From positions 1 to 16,525 of the forward strand of contig DAOVUF010000076.1 in NCBI GenBank assembly GCA_030632725.1: DNA of 16,525 nt. The letters run 5' to 3'. Position 1 is the first letter of the stretch. Each line of letters starts with the position of its first letter. The notes below the pieces were generated by a model that saw only the letters and a program-made list of their open reading frames with translations, had not been told where the DNA came from and searched no databases. The position numbers were made by a program, and so were the translations under genes. This document shows positions 1 through 9,414 of this stretch, piece by piece. The stretch is from QNES01 sp023143415. GTDB taxonomy: Bacteria; Pseudomonadota; Gammaproteobacteria; Beggiatoales; Beggiatoaceae.

Positions 1-62
1 GTAGTTAGGAATGTTAATCATTGAAATTTTCACTCTTTAATTTTGAATCAGAATTTGAGAAT

Positions 63-105
63 ATTCGAGGCTAAAGTTTTTCTTCAAAAAACTTTAGCCT
101 CGAAT
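63..105. repeat. Hairpin of the TTCGAGG family (CTAAAG variant)
   Basis: Two perfect 19-nt arms (63-81 and 87-105) flank a 5-nt loop. The outer ends read ATTCGAGG/CCTCGAAT and the centre reads TTTTTCTTCAAAAA. This is one of about a dozen related hairpins in the window. The variable middle of the stem is CTAAAG here. Confidence 0.9.
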
Positions 106-126
106 AGAATTTTCAGAATTAAATTA

Positions 127-157
127 GAAACCAAGTTTTTTTGAAAAACTGGGTTTC
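127..157. repeat. Imperfect hairpin in spacer of the large inverted repeat
   Basis: GAAACCAAG pairs imperfectly with the GGGTTTC end across a T-rich/A-rich centre (TTTTTTTGAAAAA). It resembles the hairpin family in its centre but lacks the TTCGAGG ends, so it may be a decayed or different member. Confidence 0.6.
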
Positions 158-215
158 TTGTCGAATTTATTGTAATTTATTTTGAACCTAATAGAATATT
201 TATTCTGAAAATTCT

Positions 216-258
216 ATTCGAGGCTAAAGTTTTTTGAAGAAAAACTTTAGCCTCGAAT
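216..258. repeat. Hairpin of the TTCGAGG family (inverted copy of 63-105)
   Basis: This is an exact reverse complement of the hairpin at 63-105, as part of the 119-bp inverted repeat. It ends 41 bases before the likely ATG of the kinase gene, so it would lie in the 5' untranslated or promoter region. Confidence 0.9.
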
Positions 259-299
259 ATTCTCAAATTCTGATTCAAAATTAAAGAGTGAAAATTTCA

Positions 300-2379
<2,080 letters not shown>

Positions 2380-2422
2380 TTCGAGGCGAAAGTTTTTTCT
2401 TTAAAAAAACTTTCGCCTCGAA
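2380..2422. repeat. Hairpin of the TTCGAGG family (CGAAAG variant)
   Basis: TTCGAGGCGAAAG pairs perfectly with CTTTCGCCTCGAA around a T6CT3A-type centre. It sits inside the heptamer array, with GAATGAT-type units on both sides, as if it had been inserted into the array. Confidence 0.9.
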
Positions 2423-2445
2423 TGATGAATGGTGAATGATGAATG
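2419..2445 (+). repeat. Heptamer array continuing to the start codon of the next gene
   Basis: This run of GAATGAT/GAATGGT units follows the hairpin. The last unit supplies the ATG (2443) of the Rpn-like gene. A GGTGA about 10 bases upstream is the only, weak, Shine-Dalgarno candidate. Confidence 0.75.
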
Positions 2446-3270
2446 ACAAAAATTAATTGGCATCGCCTATTTGGATTAACATTGATGGATTTGTTTACTG
2501 GCTCTAATTATCAAGTGGAGTTGGAAAAAGAATTATCGCTGAAAAAACAATATTTGGATATTGTTATCATTAAAAAAACGACTGGGCAAGTATTAAAAAA
2601 AATTCCTGCGGGTTTAGAAAATCTGGCTGAACATAACTTGTTAACCTACAAATCCTTACAAGAACCATTAGATGATTGGGCGATTGAGGAATTGATTGGA
2701 TATTATAGCAATTATAGAAAAATTGTCAGTCCATCTTTAGATAAATTATTACCCGCCAACCTGTTTAAATTATATGCGATAAGTACCCGTCATCCATACA
2801 ACTTATTAAACAAGACGAGTATATTCAAGAAAATTCAAACGGGTGTGTTTGATCTGACTTGGGGTAGTCGTTTGATACGAATAATCGTTTTAAGTCGAAT
2901 GCCGCAGGAAAAGAAAAATGCCTTATGGCAATTATTCAGTGGCAAAGCAGCAGAATTTGCTTATGGAGACCAAAATTATAATTGGCATTGTTTCCGTGAA
3001 AAAGCGGTAATTAACCAATTATACGAATTGTACTACAAGAAAAAGGGGGTCATTATGCCTTATACTATGGCAGATTTCAACAAAGACTTTACCAGAGAGC
3101 ATATTGATTTATTACAGCCAGAAGAGAGGTTAAAAGGGCTGCCATCGGAAACTGTATTTCAAGAGTATTCACTCGAAGAGAGGTTAAAAGGGCTACCATC
3201 GGAAACCGTCTTTCAACAGTTTCCACTCGAAGAGATGGAAAAATACTTGTCGAAATTCAAAAAGAAGTAA
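2443..3270 (+). CDS. Rpn-like / PD-(D/E)XK-related protein with C-terminal 18-residue repeats
   Basis: This 275-residue protein resembles a family, often annotated as hypothetical or as an Rpn/YhgA-like putative transposase, that occurs in many copies in large sulfur bacteria; I identify it from memory of its conserved segments. An N-terminal block with LFGLTLMDLFTGSNY leads to a predicted strand with D39 (YLDIVII) and then NLLTYKS (68-70). In the PD-(D/E)XK fold these would be the catalytic Asp and the (D/E)xK strand, but T68 replaces the acidic residue, so nuclease activity is doubtful. The middle part (PSLDKLLP, LYAISTRHPYNL, WGSRLIRIIVLS) is typical of the family. The C terminus has two exact-length 18-residue repeats beginning EERLKGLPSETVFQ. 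It sits in the segment splitting the trifunctional kinase gene, followed by a degenerate paralog. The start codon lies inside a heptamer repeat. I am sure it is a real ORF, less sure of the nuclease fold. Confidence 0.8.
   Translation: MTKINWHRLFGLTLMDLFTGSNYQVELEKELSLKKQYLDIVIIKKTTGQVLKKIPAGLENLAEHNLLTYKSLQEPLDDWAIEELIGYYSNYRKIVSPSLDKLLPANLFKLYAISTRHPYNLLNKTSIFKKIQTGVFDLTWGSRLIRIIVLSRMPQEKKNALWQLFSGKAAEFAYGDQNYNWHCFREKAVINQLYELYYKKKGVIMPYTMADFNKDFTREHIDLLQPEERLKGLPSETVFQEYSLEERLKGLPSETVFQQFPLEEMEKYLSKFKKK
3121..3228 (+). repeat. Two tandem 54-bp repeats within the Rpn-like gene
   Basis: Units 3121-3174 and 3175-3228 are nearly identical and in frame, encoding 18 residues each, and a third unit begins at 3229. 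They contain TTAAAAGGG, the same target sequence that is interrupted by the MITE-like element in the downstream paralog. Confidence 0.9.
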
Positions 3271-3344
3271 TCAAGCGTATTGGGTTTCCTTGGATTATAA
3301 AAACAGTCAGAACGACAAGTCGTTCATTGAAACGATTGATATTC

Positions 3345-3379
3345 GAGGCTAAGGTTTTTCTTCAAAAGACTTTAGCCTC
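3345..3379. repeat. Degenerate TTCGAGG-family hairpin
   Basis: GAGGCTAAGG...CTTTAGCCTC form an imperfect hairpin around TTTTTCTTCAAAAG. The left end keeps ATTCGAGG, but the right end reads CCTCTTTT, so the outer arm has decayed on one side. It lies between the Rpn-like gene and its broken paralog. Confidence 0.8.
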
Positions 3380-3587
3380 TTTTAAGCCAAAAAATTCAAT
3401 TGAGATATGACAAAATTAGCCTCATTTGGATTAACACGAGAAGGAGTTGTTATGTCTTATACGATGGAAGATTTCACCAAAGACTTTGTCAGAGAACATC
3501 TTTATTTGTTATCGCCAAAAGAGAGATTAAAACTCGATCATCAAGTTTTTTCGTCTGACAACAGTAACTACAAGGATTGTATATAAA

Positions 3588-3630
3588 ATTCGAGGTTCAA
3601 GTTTTTTGAAGAAAAACTTGAACCTCGAAT
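3588..3630. repeat. Hairpin of the TTCGAGG family (TTCAAG variant), copy 1
   Basis: ATTCGAGGTTCAAG pairs perfectly with CTTGAACCTCGAAT around a TTTTTTGAAGAAAAA centre. The centre is in the reverse orientation relative to the hairpin at 63-105. Confidence 0.9.
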
Positions 3631-3713
3631 GGATTAAAAACGCTAACTAACTACAAGGATTATATATAAAAAGGGATTAAAAACGCTAACTAACTACAAG
3701 GATTGTATATAAA

Positions 3714-3756
3714 ATTCGAGGTTCAAGTTTTTTAAAGAAAAACTTGAACCTCGAAT
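3714..3756. repeat. Hairpin of the TTCGAGG family (TTCAAG variant), copy 2
   Basis: Same stem as the hairpin at 3588-3630. The loop reads TTAAAG instead of TTGAAG, the only clear difference between the two. Confidence 0.9.
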
Positions 3757-3963
3757 GGATTAAAAACGAGCATCGATCCAATCCTTTCTTATATATAATC
3801 CTTGTAGTTATTGTTTGGGGTAACGAGAAAACTTGATGATCGAGTAAAAGGGATTCCAGTAGAAGTTGCATTAAAAGGGATTCCACGAGAAGTAATTGAA
3901 GAATACTTGTCGAAACTCGAAGAAAAGTAATCAAGCGCACTGAGTTTCCTTGCTCAATAAACA

Positions 3964-3985
3964 CAAAGCTGAAGCGTTGTACTCC
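3964..3985. repeat. Solitary half of the GGAGTCCAACGCTT repeat family
   Basis: CAAAGCTGAAGCGTTGTACTCC matches the right arm of the composite repeat seen in full at 9439-9559 and 12131-12376. No left arm is next to it. It lies just upstream of the second half of the split kinase. Confidence 0.75.
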
Positions 3986-3997
3986 AATAAACATTGT

Positions 3998-4003
3998 AAA
4001 GGA
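3998..4003 (+). promoter_or_regulatory. Shine-Dalgarno site for the C-terminal half of the split kinase
   Basis: AAAGGA lies five bases before ATG 4009. A well-placed site just before the re-started half suggests that it can be translated independently of the first half. Confidence 0.65.
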
Positions 4004-4008
4004 AAAAA

Positions 4009-7000
4009 ATGCACACTAATTCGCCATTCGCCATTCACAATTCACAATTCCTACATGATCGTGTTCAACAAGCGGCTTATGCGCTCATTGATGAAGAAGA
4101 GAAAAAATCAGTGCATTTGAAGATTGGGCGACTTTTGCAAAAAAATAGCCCTGACGAAGCATTAGAAGAACGGATATTTACTATTGTTGAACATCTGAAT
4201 AAAGGAATTGAATTAATAGAAAATCAAAGCGAAAAAAATGAAATTGCTCGCCTGAATTTAATCGCTGGCAAAAAAGCCAAATCCTCTCTGGCTTATCAAG
4301 AAGCCAACAAATATTTAAGCATCGCCCTGGATTTATTACCGAAAACCGCTTGGCAGACAGATTATTCCTTGATGCTTTCAATTCACCTCGAAAGGGCAGA
4401 AAGCGAATATCTCAATACGCACTTTGATGAAACATTGCAGCTTTTTGAAATCATTACCGCAAACGCGACTGGCAAATTAGAACAAATCAAAATAACCGAT
4501 CTCGTCATTACGCTTTACACTAATTTGGGTGACATGGCGCAAGCGGTGAAATATGGAAGACAAGCCGTTGCCCTTTTGGGCATTCATTTTCCAGAAGATA
4601 TTGTTCTCATTAAACAATCGGTTACGGAAAAAATGTCCGTTATACAGAAAAAGTTGCACCCAAATGCGGTTAAAACGCTTCTTAAATTACCAGAAATGAC
4701 TCATCCTGAAAAGAAAGCGTTGATGAACATTTTGGTTAAATGTGTTCCACCAGCTTATCAAACACAACCAGATTTGGTATCCCTGATTATTATCACAATG
4801 GTTGAGACTTCATTAGAATACGGCAATGCGGTTTCCTCTTCTTATGGATACGATATGTATGCCATCCTTGTTGGAGCGGTTTTTGAAGATTATGAACTCT
4901 CCTACAACCTGGGTGAAGTCGCGATGACACTTCTTGCCGATTTTAATGATACTGCCTTAAATGGCGCAGTTTATTTTGTCTTTGCCAACTTTGTCTCCCA
5001 CTGGAAAAAACCCTTAAAAGACAGTTTAGTCTTATTCAAAAAAGGTTTTAAAGGCAGTATTGAAGGTGGCGATTATATCCATACGGGATACTGTGCCTCC
5101 AGATTTCTGGTTTATAGCCTATTACAAGGAAATAATTTAGAGGTGATTGCCGATGAAGCCGTCAAATACGTTGACTTCCTCGTCAACAAGAAAGACTTAA
5201 CCTGCTCACAAGTTAGCCTATTGACTTTACAAATGATTCGTTGCTTAAAAGGGGAAACGGAAACAGTCACTTCTTTTGACGGCAGAAATTTCACTGAAAA
5301 AGACTTTGAAAAGACATTCCGCGATAATTTCTTTTCTCTTTCCCATTATTACCTCTTCAAACTGATGATTTATTATTTGTTTGAAGACGATTTAAATGCT
5401 TTGCAAATCATACCGTTGGCAGATGCAGTTATGCAAGGCGCAGTGGGTTCAATGATAGAAGCGGAATATAACTTTTACAACTCTCTGCTTATAACACGTA
5501 TTTTTCTAGTGGAAGACGAGAAAACTCAAATAAAAAATCTTGAGCGTTTAAAAAATAACCAACAGAAAATGAAAATATGGGCAGACAGCTGCCCTGCCAA
5601 TTATTTACATAAACATCTACTCATAGAAGCAGAAATGGCTCGCCTCACTCATCAAGATTTGGAAGCCATGAATTTATATGATCAAGCTATTGAATCAGCA
5701 AGAGAAAATGGTTTTATTCAAAATAAAGCCTTGGCGAATGAATTAGCGGCTAAATTTTGGTTAAGTTTAGGTAAATATAAATTTACCCAAACTTATTTGA
5801 AAGACGCTCACTACACTTATCAACAATGTGGTGCAATCGCTAAAGTGACTGATTTAGAAGAAAAATATCCACATTTTTTGACTCAGCAAACGTCACACCC
5901 GTTTCAAACGGAATCCAGCATTTTAGCAACAACGAGAATGGCTTCCACTCAATGCGCATCCACTTGGTTAGATTTAGACAGCGTCATAAAAGCCTCTCAA
6001 ACGATTTCTGAAGAAATTGCATTAAATCGGTTGTTAAAAAGAATGATGCACATCGTCATTGAAAACGCAGGAGCTGAAAAAGGATTTTTATTACTACCTC
6101 AACAAGACAACTGGTTTATCGAAGCAGAAGGGCTGATTGATAGCACTAAAGTGACTGTTTTACAATCCATCGCGCTTGAAAGAAGTGAACAGGTTTCGGC
6201 AAACATTATTCATTATGTCGTTCGTACTCAAAAAAATGTCGTTCTACACGATGCCACACAGGAAAGTCATTTTATCCGCGATCCTTATGTGGTTAAACAC
6301 CGCCCGAAATCCATATTATGTACGCCATTATTGAATCAGGGTTCTTTAACAGGTATTTTGTATTTAGAAAACAACTTGATGACGGGTGCATTTACTGCCG
6401 ATAGATTAGAAACGCTCAATGTGTTATCGTCACAAATTGCGGTTTCAATAGAAAACTCATTATTATACAAAAACTTAGAAAAAAAAGTTGCAGAACGTAC
6501 ACAAGAATTATCCAAAGCCCTTGAGCATCTTAAAACCACTCAAGCACAATTAGTCGAATCAGAAAAAATGGCTTCATTAGGCGGCTTAGTCGCAGGAGTC
6601 GCGCATGAAATTAATACGCCTATTGGGATTGGAGTAACAGCCGCTACGACTTTAGCTAACCAAACGAAAAAGACAGTAACGGCTTATGATAATAAGCAAC
6701 TCAAGGGTTCCGCTCTAAAAGCCTATTTTGACACCGCGTTTCAAGGTAGCCAACTCATTTCAAACAATTTGGAACGGGCAGCGAAACTCATACAGAGTTT
6801 TAAACAAGTCGCGGTTGATCAAAGCCGGTTAGAAAAACGTTCTTTTGCGCTTAAACAATATATTCAGGAAACATTGATTAATTTAAAGCCGCATCTGAAA
6901 AAAAAGCAACATCAAGTCATCGTCAATGAGGATGAGCGGATTGAAATAAATAGCTACCCGGGCGCGTTTTCGCAAATCATTACCAATCTGGTGATGAACT

Positions 7001-7299
7001 CATTGAACCATGCCTACTCTAAAGGCGAAGCAGGGCATCTGATTTTTGAACTGAAATTAGAATCGGAGCATTTAATCGTAAAGTATAGTGACGACGGCTG
7101 CGGCATCCCGTCTGCACATTTGAAAAAACTGTTTGAACCCTTTTTTACCACTGCTCGCGCTAAAGGCGGTACTGGTTTGGGGTTACATATTGTTTACAAT
7201 ATAGTGACACAAAAATTGCATGGCACAATTTCTGTTGAGAGTGAAGTAGGAGTTGGTAGCACTTTTATTATTAAATTGCCATTGAGTACAGCGGATTGA
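4009..7299 (+). CDS. TPR-like + GAF + histidine kinase, C-terminal half of split trifunctional kinase
   Basis: This 1096-residue sensor histidine kinase is predicted to be soluble. Residues 3-14 (roughly SPFAIHNSQF) are encoded by reverse-orientation heptamers. From FLHDRVQQAAYALI onward the sequence is the usual continuation of the ATPase region of trifunctional Ser/Thr kinase/ATPase/histidine kinases, which normally follows the point where the 300-2360 product ends. A long helical, TPR-like region runs to about 640. A GAF domain follows (about 655-815), then a coiled linker, then HisKA with H866 in VAGVAHEINTP. The ATPase has N997 (N box), D1028-D1029-G-C-G (G1) and GGTGLGL at 1053-1059 (G2). 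All catalytic motifs are intact, so autophosphorylation at H866 is likely. There is no receiver domain on the chain; the REC protein encoded downstream is a possible partner (inference). A strong ribosome site precedes the ATG. No TM segment is seen. Confidence 0.9.
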   Translation: MHTNSPFAIHNSQFLHDRVQQAAYALIDEEEKKSVHLKIGRLLQKNSPDEALEERIFTIVEHLNKGIELIENQSEKNEIARLNLIAGKKAKSSLAYQEANKYLSIALDLLPKTAWQTDYSLMLSIHLERAESEYLNTHFDETLQLFEIITANATGKLEQIKITDLVITLYTNLGDMAQAVKYGRQAVALLGIHFPEDIVLIKQSVTEKMSVIQKKLHPNAVKTLLKLPEMTHPEKKALMNILVKCVPPAYQTQPDLVSLIIITMVETSLEYGNAVSSSYGYDMYAILVGAVFEDYELSYNLGEVAMTLLADFNDTALNGAVYFVFANFVSHWKKPLKDSLVLFKKGFKGSIEGGDYIHTGYCASRFLVYSLLQGNNLEVIADEAVKYVDFLVNKKDLTCSQVSLLTLQMIRCLKGETETVTSFDGRNFTEKDFEKTFRDNFFSLSHYYLFKLMIYYLFEDDLNALQIIPLADAVMQGAVGSMIEAEYNFYNSLLITRIFLVEDEKTQIKNLERLKNNQQKMKIWADSCPANYLHKHLLIEAEMARLTHQDLEAMNLYDQAIESARENGFIQNKALANELAAKFWLSLGKYKFTQTYLKDAHYTYQQCGAIAKVTDLEEKYPHFLTQQTSHPFQTESSILATTRMASTQCASTWLDLDSVIKASQTISEEIALNRLLKRMMHIVIENAGAEKGFLLLPQQDNWFIEAEGLIDSTKVTVLQSIALERSEQVSANIIHYVVRTQKNVVLHDATQESHFIRDPYVVKHRPKSILCTPLLNQGSLTGILYLENNLMTGAFTADRLETLNVLSSQIAVSIENSLLYKNLEKKVAERTQELSKALEHLKTTQAQLVESEKMASLGGLVAGVAHEINTPIGIGVTAATTLANQTKKTVTAYDNKQLKGSALKAYFDTAFQGSQLISNNLERAAKLIQSFKQVAVDQSRLEKRSFALKQYIQETLINLKPHLKKKQHQVIVNEDERIEINSYPGAFSQIITNLVMNSLNHAYSKGEAGHLIFELKLESEHLIVKYSDDGCGIPSAHLKKLFEPFFTTARAKGGTGLGLHIVYNIVTQKLHGTISVESEVGVGSTFIIKLPLSTAD
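4021..4050 (-). repeat. Heptamer array in reverse orientation, inside the coding sequence
   Basis: Four units of CCATTCG/CCATTCAC/AATTCAC type. In this orientation the repeat contains no stop codon in any frame, so it is translated as filler at the N terminus of the kinase. It is inverted relative to the array at 2345-2379, so the two arrays bracket the segment that splits the gene. Confidence 0.8.
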
Positions 7300-7347
7300 C
7301 GGAATAAACGGATTAATAGTAAGTGTTTTGTACAGGACGATTTTCCC

Positions 7348-7549
7348 CCTCGTTCCCAAGCTGGATCTCTCATCGTTATACATAAGTCAAAAATCGTCAA
7401 AAGTAGGGTGGGTAGAGTGAAACGAAACCCACCATTTTTGGCGGTTCGGTGGGTTTCGCTATCGCTCTACCCACCCTACAAAATATTTATTTATTTCAAT
7501 TACTTAGATACTTATGACTAACGATGAGAGCTAGAGCTTGGGAACGAGG
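7348..7549. repeat. Nested palindromic element (40-bp outer and 31-bp inner inverted repeats)
   Basis: Outer arms 7348-7387 and 7510-7549 begin CCTCGTTCCCAAGCT and match imperfectly over 40 bases. Inner arms 7403-7433 and 7449-7479 begin GTAGGGTGGGTAGAG and end in ACCCACC. It fills most of the 336-bp gap between the two histidine kinase genes. Nothing coding is seen. Both motif types are, from memory, common dispersed palindromes in cyanobacteria and sulfur bacteria. It may be a MITE or a transcribed hairpin acting as a terminator. Confidence 0.85.
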
Positions 7550-7584
7550 GTTCATAAAACCTATACAGAATAAATTCACTTCTA

Positions 7585-7601
7585 AAAACCTCTGAGGTTT
7601 T
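7585..7601. repeat. Short palindrome AAAACCTCTGAGGTTTT
   Basis: A 17-nt palindrome with a one-base centre, followed by a repeat of its arm (GAAAACCTC) at 7602-7610. It ends 34 bases before the next start codon, so it could affect translation or be an operator. No specific regulator is recognised. Confidence 0.5.
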
Positions 7602-7635
7602 GAAAACCTCTCATGTTTGATTACAAAAGTACAAA

Positions 7636-9390
7636 ATGTCAAATCAACCGAAAAACAACGAATTGCCAGATGATAATGACGAACTAAATCTCGTCGATGA
7701 AGATGAAGAACTTGATTTGCTTGATGAAGATGAGCCGTACCTAACTGACGAAGCTGACAATGATGAATTTCCATTACCGATTATCAACCCAACGACGAAT
7801 GCTTGGAAAGTCATCATTGTGGATGATGAAGAAGAAATTCACGATGTAACACGATTCGCATTAACAGGATTTGTTTTTAAGGACAAACCGCTCACCTTTT
7901 TTTCTGCTTATTCTGTTGACGAAGCAAAGTCTTTATTCAAAGCCCACCCAGATACCGCATTGGTTTTTTTAGATGTGGTGATGGAAGAAAATGATTCCGG
8001 TTTACAACTAGTCAAGTATATTCGTCACACCCTAAAGAATAATATGATGCGTATTATTCTTCGTACTGGACAACCGGGCGAAGCACCTGAAGAAGAAGTG
8101 ATTGTCAATTATGACATCAACGATTATAAGCTCAAAGTTGAGCTAACGCAGCGGAAGTTATTTGTCACTATGATAGCCGGTTTAAGAGCTTATTATGATC
8201 TAATGACGATTGATATCAATAAAACCGCACTGAAACAAACATTGGAAGGTATGCCAGTGGGTGTTTCTGTACTGAAAGCCCCTAATGGTGAATCGAACTA
8301 TTTTAATCAAAAAGCGATACTTCTACTGGGTAAAGGGGTTGAAAAAGGGGTGACGGTTAATAATGTCGCTGAGGTTTATCAACTTTACAAGGCTGGAACA
8401 TCTCAACTTTATCCCTCCAATGATTTACCATTTATCTCTGCCTTAAAAGGGGAAAGTACCCATGTTGACGACATAGAAATTCATCAAGCGGGAAAAGTGA
8501 TTCCCATAGAAAGTTGGGGTACACCTATTTCTGATGAGAATGGCAAAATAATTTATGGCTTAACTGCATTTCAAGATATAACAGAACGCAAAAAAGCCGA
8601 AGCAGATCAAATTCGTCTGGTACAAGAATGTGAAGCCAAGAATGCCGCTTTACGTTACAGTCAAGAAATTGAAAGCAAAAATGCCGAATTGCTTAAATTG
8701 AATCAGGAAAAAAACGAGTTTCTTGGTATCGCTGCACATGACTTGAAAAATCCGCTTTCTACGATTCAAGGGTTTGCGGAATTGATACTAAGTGATTCAA
8801 TTTCTTCTAAAGAAGAAATTATTGAGTTTGTCGATCACATTGAAAAAAGCTCTCGTCAAATGTTTGATTTAATCACTAACCTATTAGATGTTAACCGGAT
8901 TGAATCAGGCAAACTCAATATTGAACAGATGAACATTAATATTTTGCCAACGTTCAACTATTTACTCAAAAGTTACACAGAACGCGCCAAAGCGAAAGAC
9001 ATTACCTTACACTTTGAAACGTCAGAAGCAGAAGATTACATCGTGTTTTTCGATCAAGCCGCCCTTCATCAAGTGTTAGACAATCTCATTTCCAACGCCA
9101 TCAAATATTCTCCTCTGGGTCAAAATGTTTTTATTCGTTTGAGTAAAAATGATCAGTTTGTCCGCTGTGAAATCCAAGACGAAGGTCCTGGTTTTAGTTC
9201 AAAAGAACAAGAGAAATTATTTGGTAAATTTACCCGATTAAGCTCAAAACCGACAGGAGGGGAAACTTCAACCGGTTTAGGCTTATTTATTGTAAAAAAG
9301 TTGCTTGAAAGCATGAATGGAAAAATATGGTGTGAAAGTGAACATGGGAAAGGGGCTACTTTTATAATAACGTTTAATAATGGTAAATGA
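7636..9390 (+). CDS. REC-PAS-histidine kinase
   Basis: This is a 584-residue soluble phosphotransfer protein. Residues 9-49 are strikingly acidic. A receiver domain runs from about 57 to 185, with D63-D64, phospho-acceptor D113 in VFLDVVME, and a segment (ILRTGQPGEAPEEEVIVNYDINDYK) of the kind I associate with REC domains linked to DUF3369-type regulators. A PAS domain follows (about 197-318, ending DITERKKAEAD), then a coiled linker. HisKA has H368 in GIAAHDLKNPLST. The ATPase domain has N487, D515-E-G-P-G and G547-L-G-L. The receiver is N-terminal, so the protein may be both a phosphate acceptor and a kinase. The PAS domain is unusually like the first PAS of the diguanylate cyclase at 12926-14596. 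The upstream trifunctional kinase half lacks a receiver and is a possible donor. The stop codon overlaps a heptamer array. The start is the first ATG of the frame; no strong ribosome site is seen. Confidence 0.93.
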   Translation: MSNQPKNNELPDDNDELNLVDEDEELDLLDEDEPYLTDEADNDEFPLPIINPTTNAWKVIIVDDEEEIHDVTRFALTGFVFKDKPLTFFSAYSVDEAKSLFKAHPDTALVFLDVVMEENDSGLQLVKYIRHTLKNNMMRIILRTGQPGEAPEEEVIVNYDINDYKLKVELTQRKLFVTMIAGLRAYYDLMTIDINKTALKQTLEGMPVGVSVLKAPNGESNYFNQKAILLLGKGVEKGVTVNNVAEVYQLYKAGTSQLYPSNDLPFISALKGESTHVDDIEIHQAGKVIPIESWGTPISDENGKIIYGLTAFQDITERKKAEADQIRLVQECEAKNAALRYSQEIESKNAELLKLNQEKNEFLGIAAHDLKNPLSTIQGFAELILSDSISSKEEIIEFVDHIEKSSRQMFDLITNLLDVNRIESGKLNIEQMNINILPTFNYLLKSYTERAKAKDITLHFETSEAEDYIVFFDQAALHQVLDNLISNAIKYSPLGQNVFIRLSKNDQFVRCEIQDEGPGFSSKEQEKLFGKFTRLSSKPTGGETSTGLGLFIVKKLLESMNGKIWCESEHGKGATFIITFNNGK

Positions 9391-9405
9391 TGAATGGTGA
9401 ATGAT
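9387..9405 (+). repeat. Forward heptamer array at the stop codon of the REC-PAS-histidine kinase
   Basis: AATGATGAATGGTGAATGA begins within the last codon, and the TGA stop is part of the array. Confidence 0.75.
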
Positions 9406-9414
9406 CTAGTCAGT

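Larger units (their letters stand above)
3565..3768 (+). repeat. Three tandem TAACTACAAGG units, two containing a hairpin and one without
   Basis: Units at 3565-3642 and 3691-3768 are 78 bp each and differ at about one base. The middle unit at 3648-3685 is 38 bp. CTAAC spacers lie at 3643-3647 and 3686-3690. The long units carry a TTCGAGG hairpin between TATATAAAA and GGATTAAAAACG; the short unit has only AG there. This gives a filled/empty comparison for the hairpin family. Confidence 0.9.
3533..3844. mobile_element. 312-bp MITE-like element with 21-bp TIRs and TAAAA target duplication
   Basis: Terminal inverted repeats at 3533-3553 and 3824-3844 match at 20 of 21 positions (ends CTCGATCATCAAG / CTTGATGATCGAG). 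Weaker similarity extends inward to the TAACTACAAGGATT motif. It is directly flanked by TAAAA at 3528-3532 and 3845-3849. Removing the element and one TAAAA rebuilds the reading frame of the Rpn-like paralog (ERLKGIP), and the uninterrupted target TTAAAAGGG is present in the neighbouring intact gene. There is no transposase inside, so it would have to be moved in trans. It carries three TAACTACAAGG units, two of them loaded with hairpins. Confidence 0.85.
3407..3930 (+). pseudogene. Internally deleted Rpn-like paralog, interrupted by a MITE-like element
   Basis: A frame from ATG 3407 reads MTKLASFGLTREGVV and continues in frame into MSYTMEDFTKDFVREHLY (from 3452). These match the start (MTK...FGLT) and the C-terminal region (MPYTMADFNKDFTREHI) of the neighbouring intact gene, so the whole middle (the nuclease-like part) is missing. 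The frame is then cut after ...SPKERLK by foreign sequence and stops at 3586. The expected tail (GIPVEVALKGIPREVIEEYL...) resumes at 3850 and ends at 3930. Joining 3407-3532 to 3850-3930 restores a 68-residue frame. Bases after both stop codons (3271 and 3931 onward) are also alike (TCAAGCG..., GTTTCCTTG), so this was a tandem duplication including the 3' flank. A short peptide from 3407 or 3452 to 3586 could still be made, but I see no evidence of a role. Confidence 0.85.

Noticed and set aside
63..105. TTCGAGG hairpins as ordinary Rho-independent terminators
   Set aside because: Some lie upstream of genes or inside other repeats, the stems carry their T-run within the arm rather than after it, and the same sequence occurs at sites that are not gene ends. 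A termination side effect is still possible.
288..290. GTG 288 as start of the first kinase
   Set aside because: ATG 300 has AAAGAG at a suitable distance and gives the family-like N terminus; GTG 288 lies within that ribosome-site region.
3686..3994. Minus-strand ORF of 102 codons
   Set aside because: It translates the hairpin and repeat sequences of the MITE-like element and the broken paralog in the wrong strand, and has no domain-like composition.
7183..7774. Three minus-strand ORFs around 7183-7774
   Set aside because: They overlap the kinase ends and the nested palindrome. Their composition is low in recognisable motifs and they lack ribosome sites.
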